This document shows, piece by piece, positions 1 through 6,316 of a stretch of 10,379 nt of DNA. The position numbers and the translations under genes are program-made. Positions within the stretch are counted from its first letter, which is position 1. Every line of letters starts with the position of its first letter. Source of the DNA: an uncultured Bacilli bacterium. GTDB lineage: Bacteria; Bacillota_I; Bacilli_A; RF39; UBA660. The notes beneath the pieces were generated by a model. That model made no database searches and was not told the origin of the DNA. It saw only the letters and a list, made by a program, of their open reading frames with translations. The stretch spans positions 1-10,379 of the forward strand of contig CASRZP010000045.1 of assembly GCA_949440065.1 (NCBI GenBank), read 5' to 3'.

Positions 1-35
1 AGTAATGAAAAAATAAGTCTCACCTTTTTTATTAC
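1..35. repeat. AT-rich inverted repeat, possibly the terminator of an upstream gene
   Basis: Bases 2-6 (GTAAT) and 8-13 (six A) can pair with 25-30 (six T) and 31-35 (ATTAC), leaving G7 bulged and an 11-base loop. The stem is almost all A-T and the T-run lies inside the 3' arm, so it is a weak terminator for a gene ending to the left. No coding sequence can be assigned before the promoter at 64. Confidence 0.3.
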
Positions 36-63
36 AAGAAGTATGCAAATTTTTCTTAAGTGC

Positions 64-92
64 TTGCCAAAAACTATAGTTTTTGTTATGAT
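64..92 (+). promoter_or_regulatory. Sigma-A type promoter of the T-box/alaS operon
   Basis: TTGCCA (64-69), a 17-base spacer and TATGAT (87-92), with the extended -10 dinucleotide TG at 84-85. Transcription would start near 99, about 20 bases before the T-box stem I begins, which is where a T-box leader promoter should lie. No other convincing promoter is seen before the first gene. Confidence 0.75.
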
Positions 93-117
93 TAAAGTGG
101 TATAAAAAGGAAACGTT

Positions 118-300
118 AAAGAAAGAAAAGTATAATCATTTTTTGAATATATAGAGAGTTAAGAATAGGTGGAACTTAACCAAAAGTGATTAGAAAGCTA
201 CTTTCTTTGTTTCATCGGCAATTGTCGTTAACAAGAAAAAGGTCAAATTAGGATGGTACCGTGTTACGTAGTAATGCTCCTATTAAGGCCTTTTCTTTAT
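118..300 (+). promoter_or_regulatory. T-box leader RNA, alanine specifier (GCU)
   Basis: This leader senses uncharged tRNA-Ala and controls the downstream operon. Stem I closes with AAAGAAAG (118-125) pairing to CTTTCTTT (201-208). Above it is a specifier loop with AGTA on the 5' side and GAA on the 3' side, and the codon GCT (197-199) followed by A200. A second helix pairs 133-138 with 187-192. The distal hairpin pairs 158-163 with 175-180 and has GGTG (168-171), matching the GNUG motif. Stem III is CGGC/GTCG (216-227), and no stem II is seen. The T-box element AGGATGGTACCGTG (250-263) contains TGGT (254-257), complementary to the ACCA end expected for tRNA-Ala. The GCU specifier agrees with alaS lying downstream. 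Confidence 0.92.
233..298 (+). terminator. Probable regulatory terminator hairpin of the T-box leader
   Basis: The arm at 233-244 (ending GGTC) can pair with GGCCTTTTCTT (288-298) with one extra A and a G-U pair, followed by a T-rich tail. The inner helix TAGGA (249-253) with TCCTA (278-282) is the usual antiterminator base. The terminator therefore encloses the T-box rather than sharing only its 3' half, which is unusual. The pairing is by eye and no energies were calculated. Confidence 0.5.
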
Positions 301-318
301 GATAAAGGAGGATAACTT

Positions 319-882
319 ATGAAACTATACTTAATTGGTGGTAAAGCTAGACAAGGAAAGGATACCCTTGGACAGTATTTAAAACAAGAATATGAAAAAT
401 TAGGGAAAAAAGTTTGTATCATGCAAGTTTCTAGTTACATCAAGCATTTAATTAAAGACTATTTTGGATGGGATGGTAGTGAAGAAACAAAGCCAAGGGA
501 ACTCTTACAAAAACTAGGAACAGATATCATTCGTGTTGAAATGAATAAACCACTTTATATGATCAACCGTTTAATTGAAGATATGGAAATACTTAGTCGC
601 TTCTTTGACGTGATTATTGTTACAGATATACGCTTTGCCTTAGAGTATCAAGAAATTTGCAAGGTTTATCCTGCGGTAAAAATCCATATTACAAGAGTAG
701 AGTCTAATGAGTTAACAGCAAATGAGAAAAAACATGCAACGGAGACAGGATTAGACAATTATCATAATTACGATTATGATATTGTTAATGATAAGACATT
801 AGAAGAATTAGAGGAAAAAGCAAAAGATATTGTTAGAAAAGAGGTAGATGAAGATGAAATACATGACTCATCAAGAAATTAG
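319..882 (+). CDS. Deoxynucleoside monophosphate kinase-like P-loop protein
   Basis: A 187-residue soluble P-loop kinase, probably of the T4 gp1-like deoxynucleoside monophosphate kinase family, which transfers phosphate from ATP to dNMPs; adenylate-kinase-type or dephospho-CoA-kinase-like folds are close alternatives. Residues 7-16 (GGKARQGKDT) form a Walker A loop with the GKD ending typical of this family. TDIRF (102-106) matches the family's strand with a conserved Asp-Arg, and the TETGLDNY segment (141-148) followed by IVND (155-158) matches its C-terminal nucleotide-binding region. The start is the ATG at 319, with an excellent AAAGGAGG ribosome site (304-311) seven bases upstream. It is the first gene behind the alanine T-box, and its 3' end overlaps the alaS start. 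No signal peptide or membrane segment is seen. The fold assignment is firm; the exact substrate is inferred. Confidence 0.72.
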   Translation: MKLYLIGGKARQGKDTLGQYLKQEYEKLGKKVCIMQVSSYIKHLIKDYFGWDGSEETKPRELLQKLGTDIIRVEMNKPLYMINRLIEDMEILSRFFDVIIVTDIRFALEYQEICKVYPAVKIHITRVESNELTANEKKHATETGLDNYHNYDYDIVNDKTLEELEEKAKDIVRKEVDEDEIHDSSRN

Positions 883-3541
883 AAATACATGGCTTTCCTT
901 TTTTGAAGAAAAAGGACATAAAATTGAACCCAGTGCATCATTGATTCCTGTTGATGATGATAGCCTACTTTGGATCAATGCTGGTGTTACTCCTTTAAAA
1001 AAATATTTTGATGGTAGACAAACCCCTGAAGTTCCAAGAATTACCAATATTCAAAAATGTATTCGTACCAATGATATTGAAAACGTAGGCGTAACTAAAC
1101 GTCATCAAACTTTTTTTGAAATGATGGGAAACTTTTCCATTGGTGATTATTTTAAAAAAGAAGCCATAGCCTATGCCTATGAATTATTAACGAGTAAGAA
1201 ATATTTTGCTATTCCTAAAGAAAAATTATATATCACCATTTACACGCACGATGATGAGAGTTTTGAATTATGGAAAAAAGCAGGAATGAGTGAAGATCAT
1301 TTAATTCGATTAGATGAAAACTTTTGGGAAATCGGTGAAGGTCCATCAGGTCCAGATAGTGAAATTTTCTATGATCGAGGAATAGAATTCGATAAAGCTG
1401 GGGATGCCTTTGAAAAATTCAAAAACGATTTAGAACAAGAACGCTACATTGAAATTTGGAATAATGTTTTTAGCCAGTATAACGCGAAAAGTGGTGTGCC
1501 ACGTGAAAAATATAAGGAACTTCCTCATAAAAATATTGATACAGGAGCAGGACTAGAGCGTTGGTGTTTAATCTTTCAAAATGTTGATAGTAATTTTGAT
1601 ACAGACTTACTTCGTCCGATTATCGATAAAATTGAAGAAATTTCTGATACTTTATATGATGGAAGTATGCCGTTTAAAGTCATTGCTGATCACATTAAGG
1701 CTTTAACCTTTGCTCTTAGTGATGGGGCTCACTTTGAAAACGTTGGTAGAGGATATGTATTAAGAAGATTACTTCGCCGAAGTGTTCGTTTTGGAAAAAA
1801 ACTTGGGTTAAATGAACCATTTATGTATCGATTAGTGGATACCGTGGTCGATATTATGCATGAGGCATATCCAGAACTAGAAGAAAAACAAGCCATAGTA
1901 AAAACTTTAATTTTAGATGAAGAAAACTTATTTTATAGTACCCTAGCAGCAGGAGAACGTAGACTTTATGAATTAATGGAAGAAGCAAAAAGCAAAAAAA
2001 TTAGTGGTAAAGATGCTTTTAAACTGTACGATACCTATGGTTTTCCTTTTGAACTTACCTTAGAGTATTTAGAAGAAGCAGGGTATAGTGTTTCTAAAGA
2101 AGAGTTTGATAAGTGTATGGAAGAACAAAAAAAATTAGCAAAGAAGAATAGAAAACAAATGAGTTCCATGGGGTTACAACAAGAAGCACTTCTATCTTTA
2201 AAAAAAGATTCTACCTTTGTTTATGATGTATATTCCCTTAAAAGTAATGTAATTTCTCTAATCGCTAATGATAAACAGGTAAAAGAACTTGCTAAAGAAG
2301 GGTATGTTGTCTTAAAGAAAACGTGTTTTTATGCGACAAGTGGAGGACAAATTCATGATACAGGAATGCTTATTGGAAAACATTTTAAAGCAAGAGTTGT
2401 TGATGTATTTAAAGGACCAAATGGACAACACATTCATAAAGTTAAAGTATTAGACGGGAAGATTAAATTAAAAGATGACTGTGAAGAGGTTTTAGATAAA
2501 GAAAGACGAATTTCTATTGAAGCTAATCATAGTAGTGCTCATTTATTACAATATGCACTAAGAGAAGTGTTAGATTATGATGTAAAACAAGCAGGGTCTG
2601 ATGTGAATGAAGAGCGTTTACGTTTTGACTTTACTTATCCATTTAAAATTAGTGAGGAAGCTCTTCAAAGTGTTGAAAATAGAGTCAATGAAATTATTAA
2701 TCGTTCCTTAACTACTGTTATTAAAACCATGGATAAAGATAAAGCCCTAGATTTGGGAGCAATAGCTTTATTTAAAGAAAAATATCAAGATAAAGTAAGA
2801 GTTGTCCAAATTGGAGATTCTATTGAATTATGTGGGGGGACTCATGTCAAAAACACGAAAGATATTAAAAATTTTGCCATTGTTTCTTGCGAGTCTAAAG
2901 GAAGTAATGTGTATCGTATTGAAGCGGTAACAATGGATAAAATTCAAGAAGCTTTATTTGCTGCCATTAAACCATATAATGATGAGATGATTAAACAACT
3001 AATGAAAGCAAAAACTTTAATTAAACAAGCAAAATTAGAAGGTATTATCTTAACCTTTGATGTTGAAATTGATAATGCTAAACCAGTATCTTATTGCGAT
3101 GTTATCTTTAATCGTAATGAGTTAGAGTACATTCAAGCAGAAGTTAAGCAACTAGAAAAAGATTATATAATAGAAAAACGTAAAAAAGCTTTAGATAATA
3201 TTGATAATTATTTAGATAAACAAGAGCAAATTAATGAGGTAAATTGTCTATTTCAAGTCGTAGAAAATATGGATATGGAAGTATTAAAAGAATTAGTGGA
3301 CGATTTATTAAATCGCTTAGGGTGTGGTTTTATCTTCTTTGTTAATGTGGCTTTAGATGGTTCTATTCAATATATGGCTAGAAGTAATTGTAGTACGAAT
3401 GCTGGTGATATGATGAAAATGGCAACACAGTTTTCTGATGGTAAAGGGGGAGGTAGTGCTACTTTTGCTAGAGGATCTGGAAAGACGATGCAAAATTTAG
3501 AGTCAATTATCGCCACCATTAAAAGTGAGATTAGAAAATAA
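854..3541 (+). CDS. alaS: Alanyl-tRNA synthetase
   Basis: This enzyme charges tRNA-Ala with alanine and hydrolyses mischarged Ser/Gly-tRNA-Ala. The 895-residue chain has all expected parts. The class II catalytic core is at about 1-250 (motif 2 region RHQTFFEMMGNFSIGDYF; motif 3 region GAGLERW). The tRNA-recognition helices are next. The editing domain follows, with SGGQ, the zinc-site HSSAH (His559, His563) and CGGTH (Cys660, His664). A linker and the C-Ala domain end in GKGGGSATFARGSG. Length is normal for the family. An in-frame ATG also lies at 848, but 854 gives the family-typical start MKYMT and a nine-base spacing from GAGG (841-844), whereas 848 is only three bases from it. The gene overlaps the kinase by 29 bases and its stop TAA shares a base with the holA ATG. 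Control is by the alanine T-box. Confidence 0.97.
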   Translation: MKYMTHQEIRNTWLSFFEEKGHKIEPSASLIPVDDDSLLWINAGVTPLKKYFDGRQTPEVPRITNIQKCIRTNDIENVGVTKRHQTFFEMMGNFSIGDYFKKEAIAYAYELLTSKKYFAIPKEKLYITIYTHDDESFELWKKAGMSEDHLIRLDENFWEIGEGPSGPDSEIFYDRGIEFDKAGDAFEKFKNDLEQERYIEIWNNVFSQYNAKSGVPREKYKELPHKNIDTGAGLERWCLIFQNVDSNFDTDLLRPIIDKIEEISDTLYDGSMPFKVIADHIKALTFALSDGAHFENVGRGYVLRRLLRRSVRFGKKLGLNEPFMYRLVDTVVDIMHEAYPELEEKQAIVKTLILDEENLFYSTLAAGERRLYELMEEAKSKKISGKDAFKLYDTYGFPFELTLEYLEEAGYSVSKEEFDKCMEEQKKLAKKNRKQMSSMGLQQEALLSLKKDSTFVYDVYSLKSNVISLIANDKQVKELAKEGYVVLKKTCFYATSGGQIHDTGMLIGKHFKARVVDVFKGPNGQHIHKVKVLDGKIKLKDDCEEVLDKERRISIEANHSSAHLLQYALREVLDYDVKQAGSDVNEERLRFDFTYPFKISEEALQSVENRVNEIINRSLTTVIKTMDKDKALDLGAIALFKEKYQDKVRVVQIGDSIELCGGTHVKNTKDIKNFAIVSCESKGSNVYRIEAVTMDKIQEALFAAIKPYNDEMIKQLMKAKTLIKQAKLEGIILTFDVEIDNAKPVSYCDVIFNRNELEYIQAEVKQLEKDYIIEKRKKALDNIDNYLDKQEQINEVNCLFQVVENMDMEVLKELVDDLLNRLGCGFIFFVNVALDGSIQYMARSNCSTNAGDMMKMATQFSDGKGGGSATFARGSGKTMQNLESIIATIKSEIRK

Positions 3542-4491
3542 TGTTACCCTTGTTGTATGTGATTACCTCCAGTGATGGATATATCATTGAGGAAGAATTA
3601 GAGAAAATAAAAAAAGAACATCACTTAGAAAATCAGTCGATAAATACCTATGATTTATTAGAAAACAGTATAGAAGATGTATTAGAAGACGCCAATACTT
3701 ATTCTTTTTTAGACGAAAAGAAGGGTATCGTTGTGTTTCATGCGACATGTTTTGAAGCAGGGGATACGAAATTAGATGAGAAGCTTACCTCTCGACTAGA
3801 AAAATATTTAGCTAATCCTAATCCTAGCAGTGTCGTCGTATTCATCTGTGATAAGTTAGATGAACGTAAGAAAATAGTAAAACTAGCTAAAAAGCAAGCC
3901 AAGATAATCACAGGGGAACGAAATTTATCAAAGTTAATTCAAGAACAATTATCTTCTTTTACCATTGAAAATGGTGTTATTCCTTTAATTATCGAACGTA
4001 CCAATGGTCAAGTAGGAAAAATAGTGAACGAATGTCAAAAGTTAATGTTGTATGCTCCTGATACAACGATTTCTCTAAAGGATGCAAAAGAAGTAGTTAT
4101 GCGAAGTATTAACAAGGATGATAATTATATTTTTTCTTTAACCAATGCCATAGTGAACAAAAAAACAAAAGAAGCTTTACAAATTTATGATGACTTATTG
4201 ACGTTAAACGTTGAGCCATTAAAGATTTTATCCCTTATTTCTTCACAGTTTCGTCTTTTGTATCAAGTGAAAATGTTAGTTAGTGATCACTATAACAAAG
4301 AACAAATTGCATCGACGTTAGGAATTCATCCTTATCGCGTAGAAAAAGCTAAGGAGGTACTTTCAGAATATTCTAAGGAAACTTTATTAAGCTATATTCA
4401 TCAACTAGCCAATTTAGATACCGAGATGAAAACAGGAAAAATCAATATAAAAGAAGGTATTGACCTATTTCTTCTAGGGCTGTACGAATAA
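3541..4491 (+). CDS. holA: DNA polymerase III subunit delta
   Basis: The delta subunit of the clamp-loader complex opens the beta sliding clamp at replication forks. The 316-residue protein is slightly shorter than the usual ~340. The N-terminal YVITSSDGYIIEEELEKI (6-23) corresponds to the family's opening strand and the site of the degenerate P-loop; as expected for delta there is no functional Walker A. The C-terminal collar domain is well recognised from EPLKILSLISSQFRLLYQVK (226-245), a helix-turn-like IASTLGIHPYRVEKA, and LDTEMKTGKIN near the end. The ATG overlaps the alaS stop by one base (TAATG) and no strong ribosome site precedes it, so translation is probably coupled to alaS. Placement of a replication gene under an alanine T-box is by co-transcription; no internal promoter was found. 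Confidence 0.93.
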   Translation: MLPLLYVITSSDGYIIEEELEKIKKEHHLENQSINTYDLLENSIEDVLEDANTYSFLDEKKGIVVFHATCFEAGDTKLDEKLTSRLEKYLANPNPSSVVVFICDKLDERKKIVKLAKKQAKIITGERNLSKLIQEQLSSFTIENGVIPLIIERTNGQVGKIVNECQKLMLYAPDTTISLKDAKEVVMRSINKDDNYIFSLTNAIVNKKTKEALQIYDDLLTLNVEPLKILSLISSQFRLLYQVKMLVSDHYNKEQIASTLGIHPYRVEKAKEVLSEYSKETLLSYIHQLANLDTEMKTGKINIKEGIDLFLLGLYE

Positions 4492-4499
4492 AAATTTGT

Positions 4500-4528
4500 T
4501 TGCAATCAAAAAATATATATGATACAAT
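4500..4528 (+). promoter_or_regulatory. Promoter downstream of holA
   Basis: TTGCAA (4500-4505), a 17-base spacer and TACAAT (4523-4528) make a near-consensus sigma-A promoter. It begins eight bases after the holA stop. It would drive the mini-ORF at 4555 and, if the hairpin at 4670 is read through, the surface protein gene at 4807. Confidence 0.75.
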
Positions 4529-4554
4529 TAGCTAAAGATAGAGGAAGGTGTTAA

Positions 4555-4644
4555 ATGATGAATTTAGTAAATAATTTTTATGATTTTAACCCTGTCCAAA
4601 ATCAAGTTTACCCTAGATTAACTAGGGGGGGGGGAAGCTTTTAA
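4555..4644 (+). CDS. 29-codon mini-ORF with an internal G10 tract
   Basis: ATG-ATG at 4555/4558 follows a good ribosome site (AGGAAGG, 4542-4548) and a near-consensus promoter. The frame encodes a 29-residue peptide starting MMNLVNNFYDF, ending RLTRGGGSF and stopping at TAA 4642-4644. I recognise no family. It is hydrophilic, with Asn, Phe, Tyr and Arg, and has no signal or membrane segment. Its end is written by ten consecutive G (4625-4634), so its C-terminus depends on tract length: nine G would give a 39-residue form ending at TGA 4673-4675, and eleven G a 31-residue form. It may be a real small protein, a leader peptide, or the stump of a decayed gene. The complete promoter-RBS-ORF-terminator set favours expression. 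Confidence 0.5.
   Translation: MMNLVNNFYDFNPVQNQVYPRLTRGGGSF
4611..4627. repeat. Perfect inverted repeat abutting the G-tract
   Basis: CCCTAG (4611-4616) and CTAGGG (4622-4627) form a six-base-pair hairpin with loop ATTAA. Its 3' arm uses the first three G of the ten-G run. It lies inside the mini-ORF and could promote polymerase or ribosome slippage on the run. Confidence 0.75.
4625..4634. repeat. Homopolymer of ten G
   Basis: Ten consecutive G in DNA that is about two-thirds A+T. Such runs are classic contingency loci that change length by slipped-strand mispairing. It falls in frame in the mini-ORF at 4555. Sequencing or assembly error in the exact length is possible. Confidence 0.95.
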
Positions 4645-4669
4645 AATAAAGTTATTTCAAAAAGAACAA

Positions 4670-4698
4670 GAGTGAGACATAAGTTTTCATTCTTTTTT
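4670..4698 (+). terminator. Rho-independent terminator after the mini-ORF
   Basis: GAGTGAGA (4670-4677) pairs along its whole length with TTTCATTC (4685-4692), two pairs being G-U, with a seven-base loop. Six T follow (4693-4698). It ends the short transcript from the promoter at 4500-4528 and lies 26 bases after the mini-ORF stop, upstream of the surface gene. Confidence 0.7.
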
Positions 4699-4806
4699 GT
4701 GTTCAGTTAAGAAAAAAGTTATAGTTGATAATTAGTTAACTTTTGTGATTTTTTAACAAAAATGGGGTAATCTAAAAGAGAATAATAAGGAAAATAGGTG
4801 TAAAAA

Positions 4807-6183
4807 ATGAAGAAAAATAAATGGATATTGCCAAGTATTATGATTTTATTGTTAATTATAGCAACCGTTGGTGTGACTTTTACAGCGTTTACTTTTTCCA
4901 AAGAAGGAACTGTAGAAAATACATTAGAGACATCAATGATTATGTTAACCTATACCGAAGGAAAAACAGGAATCACGTTAAATGAAACTTATCCCATGAG
5001 TGATGAAACGGGGAAGATATTAACGGGAACCAATAATGTTTTTGATTTTACCGTTACAGCAACACTAGGTAAATCTAGTTTAATTGGCTATGAAGTAACA
5101 GCAGTAAAAATTCCTATTATGGATATGGAACCTTTGTTAGATAATGAGGTAAAACTTTACTTAGAACGAGCAATTGATCCAGATACAACTTACGAAGAAA
5201 TATTAATGCCAACAAACTTTATTCCAAGAGAGAATCAAACGCAGTTAGGTTCACCCGTTGGTTCGATGATATTAGATTCTGGAACTTTTATTAATGAAGG
5301 TACAACAATTCACAATTATCGTTTACGTTTATGGATAGATGAAAATGCAAATATACCAAATGGAGAATCAAGAAAATATGGTGTAAAGATTAATGTGTAT
5401 GCTAAACAAGATGTAATGGGAGAACCTGTGGAACAACCAATTCAAGGAACATCTAACACCAACATAAGGAAAATATTTACTTATAATCAAACATCAGGAG
5501 CATCTAATTTTTGTGTCACTGGAGAAGAGAATACTTGTGTGAGTTTAAGAAAAGCACCAGAGACATATCCAACTGGAACTATTCTAAAATATAAAGTAAA
5601 CGATACCGAAGAAAAATATTTTCATGTAGTAAGTGATAATGGAAATACTTTGACCTTACAACAACGAGAAAATACAGTATATGATACAGCATGGTATGCT
5701 GATACTGCTGCTAATACCAAAGGACCATTAACTATACTATCAGCACTAGAAAGGGCCACAGTAGGATGGACAAATGTACTTAACCAAGTATATACAATGG
5801 GAACAACAGTATTTAAAGATAATGCCTTTACTGGATGTTCATCATATAATTCTTGTACAACCAATACATATACATTAGGAGAAAGAACAGCAAAAGCAAG
5901 AATGATAACTGTACAAGAAGCTCAGGGCTTAGGGTGTACTTCTAGTAATAGTTCATGTCCAATATGGATGTGCAATTATTTAAACAGTTCTACAAGTTAT
6001 GGAGGAACAGTGAATCAAACAGGAGATGTATATGGAAAAAACTGGGGGTATTGGACAATGAACGCGGTTTCGTCTGGCTCATCTCGCGCTTGGCGTGTGC
6101 ACAGCTACAGGTTCTTGTACAAGGAAACCGAGGCTACTTCGATTGGAAACGGTGGCAGAGCTGTCGTCGTAATAGAAAAGTAG
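4807..6183 (+). CDS. Membrane-anchored surface protein with a variable-type C-terminal domain
   Basis: A 458-residue exported protein of unknown exact role. Residues 5-28 are one hydrophobic segment after a KKNK start, a signal anchor or signal peptide. Residues ~29-200 resemble the beta-sandwich of TasA/camelysin-like proteins, with NTLETSMIMLTY (38-49) and a PMSDETGK segment (63-70). From ~220 a second domain has paired cysteines (236/244, 344/350, 377/384/389). It ends like C-type-lectin/FGE-like domains: ARMITVQEAQ (364-373), GYWTMNA (414-420), AWRV (428-431) and GGRAVVVI (449-456). The start is the ATG at 4807 with AGGTG six bases upstream. The promoter is uncertain: TTGATA (4725-4730) lacks a good -10 and TAATCT (4768-4773) lacks a good -35; readthrough from 4500 is also possible. 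Codons from residue 419 onward (GCG, CGC, GTC, TCG) differ sharply from the rest. It may act in adhesion or ligand binding, by inference. Confidence 0.85.
   Translation: MKKNKWILPSIMILLLIIATVGVTFTAFTFSKEGTVENTLETSMIMLTYTEGKTGITLNETYPMSDETGKILTGTNNVFDFTVTATLGKSSLIGYEVTAVKIPIMDMEPLLDNEVKLYLERAIDPDTTYEEILMPTNFIPRENQTQLGSPVGSMILDSGTFINEGTTIHNYRLRLWIDENANIPNGESRKYGVKINVYAKQDVMGEPVEQPIQGTSNTNIRKIFTYNQTSGASNFCVTGEENTCVSLRKAPETYPTGTILKYKVNDTEEKYFHVVSDNGNTLTLQQRENTVYDTAWYADTAANTKGPLTILSALERATVGWTNVLNQVYTMGTTVFKDNAFTGCSSYNSCTTNTYTLGERTAKARMITVQEAQGLGCTSSNSSCPIWMCNYLNSSTSYGGTVNQTGDVYGKNWGYWTMNAVSSGSSRAWRVHSYRFLYKETEATSIGNGGRAVVVIEK
6061..6183 (+). other. GC-rich, candidate hypervariable 3' end (DGR variable-repeat-like)
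   Basis: Codons 419-458 of the surface protein. GC is about 52% over 6061-6180 (63 of 120 by count), against 28% for 5941-6000 and 35% for 5641-5700. Bases 6063-6100 contain a single A in 38. Many codons end in C, as in variable repeats derived from AAC-rich templates. The encoded segment, from just after YWT to GGRAVVV, is where lectin-fold target proteins of diversity-generating retroelements vary. No template repeat or reverse transcriptase lies in the window, so the mechanism is inferred. Confidence 0.5.
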
Positions 6184-6217
6184 GTTACAAGGACAAACTT
6201 TTGTTTGATGCTGTAAC
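6184..6217. repeat. Two-tier inverted repeat immediately after the surface gene stop
   Basis: GTTACA (6184-6189) pairs with TGTAAC (6212-6217), and inside it CAAAC (6194-6198) pairs with GTTTG (6203-6207) around a TTTT loop. A four-by-four internal loop separates the two helices. It starts on the first base after the TAG stop. There is no T-run after it, so it does not look like an ordinary terminator. Hairpins just downstream of variable repeats are a known feature of several diversity-generating retroelements. Confidence 0.75.
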
Positions 6218-6275
6218 ATAATACGTGAAGCTTGATAGAGAAAAACGCCTTTAGCACTTTTTAATATTCAAGAGT

Positions 6276-6298
6276 AGGAAAAAAAGAAGTTCCTTTTT
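6276..6298 (+). terminator. Weak terminator between the convergent surface gene and rnhC
   Basis: AGGAA (6276-6280) pairs with TTCCT (6290-6294) around a nine-base A-rich loop, followed by four more T. The whole 6276-6318 stretch is A-runs then T-runs and could weakly terminate transcription from both sides. The stem is short, so support is modest. Confidence 0.38.
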
Positions 6299-6316
6299 GT
6301 GAAATTTCTTTTCTTT

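Noticed and set aside
4719..4901. Minus-strand open frame of 60 codons
   Set aside because: It covers the promoter/ribosome-site region and the signal-anchor codons of the surface gene on the other strand, has no ribosome site, and its composition is that of AT-rich noncoding DNA.
5622..5864. Minus-strand open frame of 80 codons
   Set aside because: It lies wholly inside the surface protein gene, antisense, with no promoter or ribosome site of its own.
5955..6221. Plus-strand open frame of 88 codons over the 3' end of the surface gene
   Set aside because: It is an out-of-frame reading of the same DNA. The surface-gene frame keeps the YWT, AWRV and GGRAVVV motifs to its stop, so there is no frameshift to repair.
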